A stretch of 7,233 bases of DNA from an uncultured Microcoleaceae cyanobacterium (lineage in GTDB: Bacteria; Cyanobacteriota; Cyanobacteriia; Cyanobacteriales; Microcoleaceae). Under the pieces are notes generated by a model. That model made no database searches. It was not told where the DNA came from and saw only the letters and a list, made by a program, of their open reading frames with translations. The first letter of the stretch is position 1, and each line of letters begins with the position of its first letter. The position numbers and the translations under genes are program-made. This document shows positions 4,714-7,233 of this stretch, piece by piece. The stretch is from assembly GCA_938083405.1 (NCBI GenBank), contig CALKCV010000499.1, positions 1 through 7,233 on the forward strand, in the 5' to 3' direction.

Positions 4714-6828
4714 TTAAAAAAGTTGATTTCTTGCAGCAATTAGCTTTCTGCGCAATTTGCTGCGATCGCTCCGATTTAAAACCCTAGCCACCAACTCCGG
4801 TCCCACAAAAGGTTTTTGTATATAATCATCAGCACCGGCGCTAAAAACCCGATAAATAGTTTGAGCGTCGGTACGTTCCGAGAGACACAGAACCGGCAAC
4901 TCGCACCATCGAGAGTCATTGCGTACCACAGCACAGAGGTCGATACCGCTAATATTCGGCATCTCCACGTCCAATATCAACAAGTCGGGAACCGTTGTTT
5001 CCAACATCTCCCAAAACTCTTCGGGCTCCTCAAGTAAAGTAAGTTGAAAACCCCAGGGGCAGAGTTCTTTCTCCAGGCGACGCAACATCTTAGGATCGTC
5101 GTCCACCACCAGCAACTTAACCGCATGGGAAGTAGTTTTCTCGATCGCCGCCCCTACAGCTTCCATCACTCGCACTGGAGAGACTGGTTTTTGCAGAAAG
5201 CCTTGTCCTCCCAAACGAGCAACCCTGACTCGTTCTGCCAAACTTTCTTTAGCCGTACAGACAACTACCGGTATGCTTCGTTTGCTAGCCGTCAGTTCGT
5301 CCAATAACTCCAGCCCGTTGTCCGCCGAGTCGGGAAAACACAAATCTAACAACACCACATCGGGAAGTTGGCAAGCGATCGATTCTCTAGCCTGCTCGAT
5401 ACTAATCGCATTTTCCGCCTCCATTCCCCAAATAGCAGCCTCCGCGCATAACATCGAGCCCAAGGAAGCATCGTCATCTACTATTAACAGTCGCCGACGT
5501 CGCCCCTCTAGATCCTGGCCTTCCATCGCTTCGAGTTTTGTCGCGGGCCCTTTGAAAAAAGAATGCCGCTCCCCGTTCAACCCCCAGGGTTTCCCATTCC
5601 CTCCGTTAGAACCCAAGGCAGCCGAACTCTGGATGTTTGCCTCCGTCGCTTCCTCCCCCAGTTCAAGTTCTTGCCGCAATTCTAGCAGCAGTCGGGACAG
5701 GCGAACTTTCATTTGAGCAGACAGGGGGTTAAACTCAAGTATTTTTTCCACTTGTCGGCACTTTTGCGAAGCCGTTTCCAAGCCAAAACTTCCTATAGCT
5801 TTTAGAGTATGAGCTTGGTATTTTGCCTGTTTTCTGTCCTCTTCCCTAAAAGTTAAATTGGCATCGATACTGGCAAGCGATCGCTCTATAATCGAAAGGC
5901 GATCGAGATATTTCTGCTTGTGTCGTCCCCAAATGGCCTTCATTCCACTAGCTCTCGGCGACCTGCTAACAGTGTCGGTTTTTGCCCTTACAGCTATCCG
6001 GTCTTGGGGTGGGAATTGCTCTTCTAAACCTTCGACACTAACCTTTGCCGCCACAAGAAGATTTGTCTGCCGAAGTCCGTTGCGTTCCTGTTTCTCTTCC
6101 TGTTTCTCTTCCTCTTCCTCTTCCTCTTCCTCTTTGTCCGCGTAACTTCGTTTTTGTAAAGTTCTCAGGCGATATCCCTGTCCGTAAATAGTTTCGATCG
6201 GGTCTAATGCCGAGTCCGCTTTTTTCAGTTTTTGCCGCAAGCTCTTGATATGAGTTCTAACTGTATTTTCACAAGGAGGCTCTTCAAAAGACCAGAGGCG
6301 ATCGAGTAGAGAGCTTTGACTAAATATTCGCTCTGGGTTGCGCAAAAAAATCTCTAATATACTGTACTCTTTGGCAGTCAGATGCAAAGGTTTGCCATTG
6401 TAGCTTACTTGGCAGTTATTAGGGTTTAGGCGCAGTTGTCCCCACTCCAACTCCGGCTTAAGAAGATCGGTACCTCGACGCAGTAAAGCCCTAATTCTCG
6501 CTAAAAGTTCTTGCAAGTCAAAAGGCTTGACTAAATAATCGTCCGCCCCCGCATCTAAGCCAGCCACTTTATTAATGCTAGCTTCCGTCGCCGTCATCAA
6601 CAGAACGGGGGTGCGATCGCCATTATTTCGTAACTCCTGGCAAAATTTAATTCCGTCTAATTTTGGCAACACTAAATCTAGCAATATTAAGTCGTAGCTT
6701 AGGCTTGTTGCCAGTTCTAAACCCGCCCTACCATCTGCGGCTACCTCTACAAGATAATTTCGCTCTACTAACGATTCTTCTACTATTTCGGCCATTATTG
6801 GATCGTCTTCTATTAGTAAAATTCTCAT
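4714..6828 (-). CDS. multi-receiver transcriptional regulator: REC - winged helix - HPt - REC - REC
   Basis: This 704-residue cytoplasmic response regulator has its own phosphotransfer domain. REC1 (1-118) has D8/D9, phospho-acceptor D51, T79 and K101. An OmpR/PhoB-type winged helix (about 127-222) has LTAKEYSILEIFLRNPERIF, a recognition helix around ENTVRTHIKSLRQKL and the closing GYRLR. A glutamate-rich linker (233-249) follows. The HPt domain (about 295-390) has H340 in AHTLKAIGSFGL. REC2 (446-563) has D451-453, D495, T525 and K547. REC3 (570-686) has D576-578, D620, S650 and K672. All phosphorylation residues are intact. Cyanobacterial relatives of this layout sometimes carry a C-terminal GGDEF domain. 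Here the chain stops about 25 residues after REC3. No histidine kinase is visible in the window. No strong ribosome binding site precedes ATG 6828. Confidence 0.92.
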   Translation of the reverse strand: MRILLIEDDPIMAEIVEESLVERNYLVEVAADGRAGLELATSLSYDLILLDLVLPKLDGIKFCQELRNNGDRTPVLLMTATEASINKVAGLDAGADDYLVKPFDLQELLARIRALLRRGTDLLKPELEWGQLRLNPNNCQVSYNGKPLHLTAKEYSILEIFLRNPERIFSQSSLLDRLWSFEEPPCENTVRTHIKSLRQKLKKADSALDPIETIYGQGYRLRTLQKRSYADKEEEEEEEEEKQEEKQERNGLRQTNLLVAAKVSVEGLEEQFPPQDRIAVRAKTDTVSRSPRASGMKAIWGRHKQKYLDRLSIIERSLASIDANLTFREEDRKQAKYQAHTLKAIGSFGLETASQKCRQVEKILEFNPLSAQMKVRLSRLLLELRQELELGEEATEANIQSSAALGSNGGNGKPWGLNGERHSFFKGPATKLEAMEGQDLEGRRRRLLIVDDDASLGSMLCAEAAIWGMEAENAISIEQARESIACQLPDVVLLDLCFPDSADNGLELLDELTASKRSIPVVVCTAKESLAERVRVARLGGQGFLQKPVSPVRVMEAVGAAIEKTTSHAVKLLVVDDDPKMLRRLEKELCPWGFQLTLLEEPEEFWEMLETTVPDLLILDVEMPNISGIDLCAVVRNDSRWCELPVLCLSERTDAQTIYRVFSAGADDYIQKPFVGPELVARVLNRSDRSKLRRKLIAARNQLF
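6082..6138 (-). repeat. hexamer microsatellite encoding a poly-Glu linker
   Basis: A TTCCTC hexamer tract on the plus strand encodes nine consecutive Glu (residues 233-241) and then KQEEKQER in the regulator, between the winged helix and the HPt domain. Because the unit is 6 bp, slippage by whole units would change linker length by two residues without a frameshift. Confidence 0.85.
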
Positions 6829-7004
6829 GGCTTAAGTAAGATCGATTAATAATTAACAATCGAGCGGAAGATCTGCTAGGGAGCATCTCATATTTGTCAG
6901 TTGGAACGTTGTTAGTTTGACGACTAACAACGTTCCAACGTTCCAAAAAGCATTGTTTAATGGGTAATAAGCAATAAGTAATTCTCAAGACCCAATTATA
7001 AATT
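6829..7004. promoter_or_regulatory. intergenic region with a 17-bp inverted repeat upstream of the regulator
   Basis: Between the regulator start and the gltB terminator lies a perfect inverted repeat, arms 6900-6916 and 6923-6939, with the 6-nt loop TTGACG. Its arms contain AACGTT, and a further GTTCCAAAAAGCA follows, matching the 3953-3968 motif. An AT-rich stretch with TTAATAATTAACAA lies at 6846-6859. The regulator's promoter must lie here, but no -35/-10 pair stands out. The hairpin could be an operator, an attenuator-like structure in the 5' leader, or a dispersed palindrome. Confidence 0.6.
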
Positions 7005-7037
7005 AAAAAGAGGCGTAAAAAAGGATCGCCTCTTTTT
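7005..7037 (-). terminator. Rho-independent terminator after the glutamate synthase gene
   Basis: On the minus strand AAAAAGAGGCG (7037-7027) pairs perfectly with CGCCTCTTTTT (7015-7005) around an 11-nt loop, and the stem ends in a T tract. It starts 19 nt after the TAG at 7057-7059. The A/T symmetry would let it work in both directions. It separates the glutamate synthase transcript from the regulator gene. Confidence 0.9.
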
Positions 7038-7056
7038 AATCATCTCCCGCTCAAAT

Positions 7057-7233
7057 CTAAACCTTCGCAGTAGCAGGCAATATTTCCTCTGGCTTTTCAT
7101 CCATAGCATTTGCCCCGCCAGCCTCGGGACTATCTGCCTCAGAGGGCGGTACAACTTGAACGAACTTCGGCAAATACTCATCCCAACGCGCCAAAATCTT
7201 CTTCCCCTTCTCGCTCCCAGTGCGATCGACATG
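7057..7233 (-). CDS. gltB: glutamate synthase large subunit, C-terminal end (partial)
   Basis: The frame enters from the window edge and runs 58 codons to TAG (7057-7059). It reads HVDRTGSEKGKKILARWDEY, then LPKFVQVVPPSEADSPEAGG and an acidic, poorly conserved tail. The T-G-S-x-x-G/A-K-x-I-L-x-x-W-x-x-Y-L-P-K-F-V-x-V-x-P pattern is that of the extreme C-terminus of the glutamate synthase large chain, which makes glutamate from glutamine and 2-oxoglutarate in nitrogen assimilation. Only the end of the structural C-terminal region is present, so no catalytic residue can be checked, and the ferredoxin-dependent and NAD(P)H-dependent forms cannot be told apart. A terminator directly follows it. 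Confidence 0.7.
   Translation of the reverse strand, partial: HVDRTGSEKGKKILARWDEYLPKFVQVVPPSEADSPEAGGANAMDEKPEEILPATAKV

Noticed and set aside
4816..6145. Several plus-strand frames of 73-147 codons
   Set aside because: All are antisense shadows of the 704-residue regulator, whose domain motifs are complete.
6728..6988. Minus-strand 86-codon frame overlapping the regulator start
   Set aside because: It runs through the inverted repeat and out of frame into REC1, and has no recognisable protein features.
6996..7232. Minus-strand 78-codon frame at the right edge
   Set aside because: It is out of frame with the glutamate synthase tail and would run through the terminator hairpin.

Overview
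The window looks like chromosomal DNA from a cyanobacterium, probably a filamentous one. Six copies of the cyanobacterial HIP1 octamer (GCGATCGC) occur at 189, 3709, 4386, 4762, 5877 and 6613. It also carries a chloroplast-like group II intron, a multi-receiver response regulator of a type common in cyanobacteria, and short AT-rich repeats. Every well-supported gene is on the minus strand, so the window reads from right to left.

Right edge to left: (1) 7057-7233 is the C-terminal tail of a probable glutamate synthase large subunit, followed by a strong Rho-independent terminator (7005-7037). (2) 6829-7004 is non-coding and holds a perfect 17-bp inverted repeat. (3) 4714-6828 encodes a 704-residue regulator with the order REC, OmpR-type winged helix, HPt, REC, REC: a phosphorelay and DNA-binding protein in one chain. 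(4) 4014-4642 is the wreck of a single-domain response regulator gene that probably followed it in an operon. It has two insertions of the same roughly 120-bp AT-rich repeat and a +1 frameshift. Removing the inner insertion together with one copy of a flanking 4-bp repeat restores an unbroken receiver reading frame. (5) 3703-4013 is mostly non-coding, with repeat motifs shared with 6900-6952 and a possible degraded plus-strand coding remnant.

(6) 177-3684 is one gene split in two. Exon 1 (3573-3684) has a strong ribosome binding site and encodes a start and a membrane helix. Exon 2 (177-1369) encodes a long coiled coil built from about 23 fifteen-residue units. Between them lies a 2203-nt group II intron (1370-3572) in the sense orientation. 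It has a GTGCG 5' end, exon-binding sites that match the 5' exon over 6+6 bases, textbook domain V, domain VI with a correctly placed branch adenosine, and an intact reverse transcriptase/maturase/HNH reading frame. Splicing gives an exactly in-frame 434-residue protein. (7) 90-147 is a perfect 24-bp inverted repeat that lies between the end of this gene and a possible plus-strand gene tail at the left edge.

The main points of interest are the intron that must splice to express a membrane-anchored pentadecad coiled-coil protein, the 43-nt tandem duplication in intron domain I, and the response regulator gene broken by two copies of a short repeat. No CRISPR array, tRNA or rRNA was seen.
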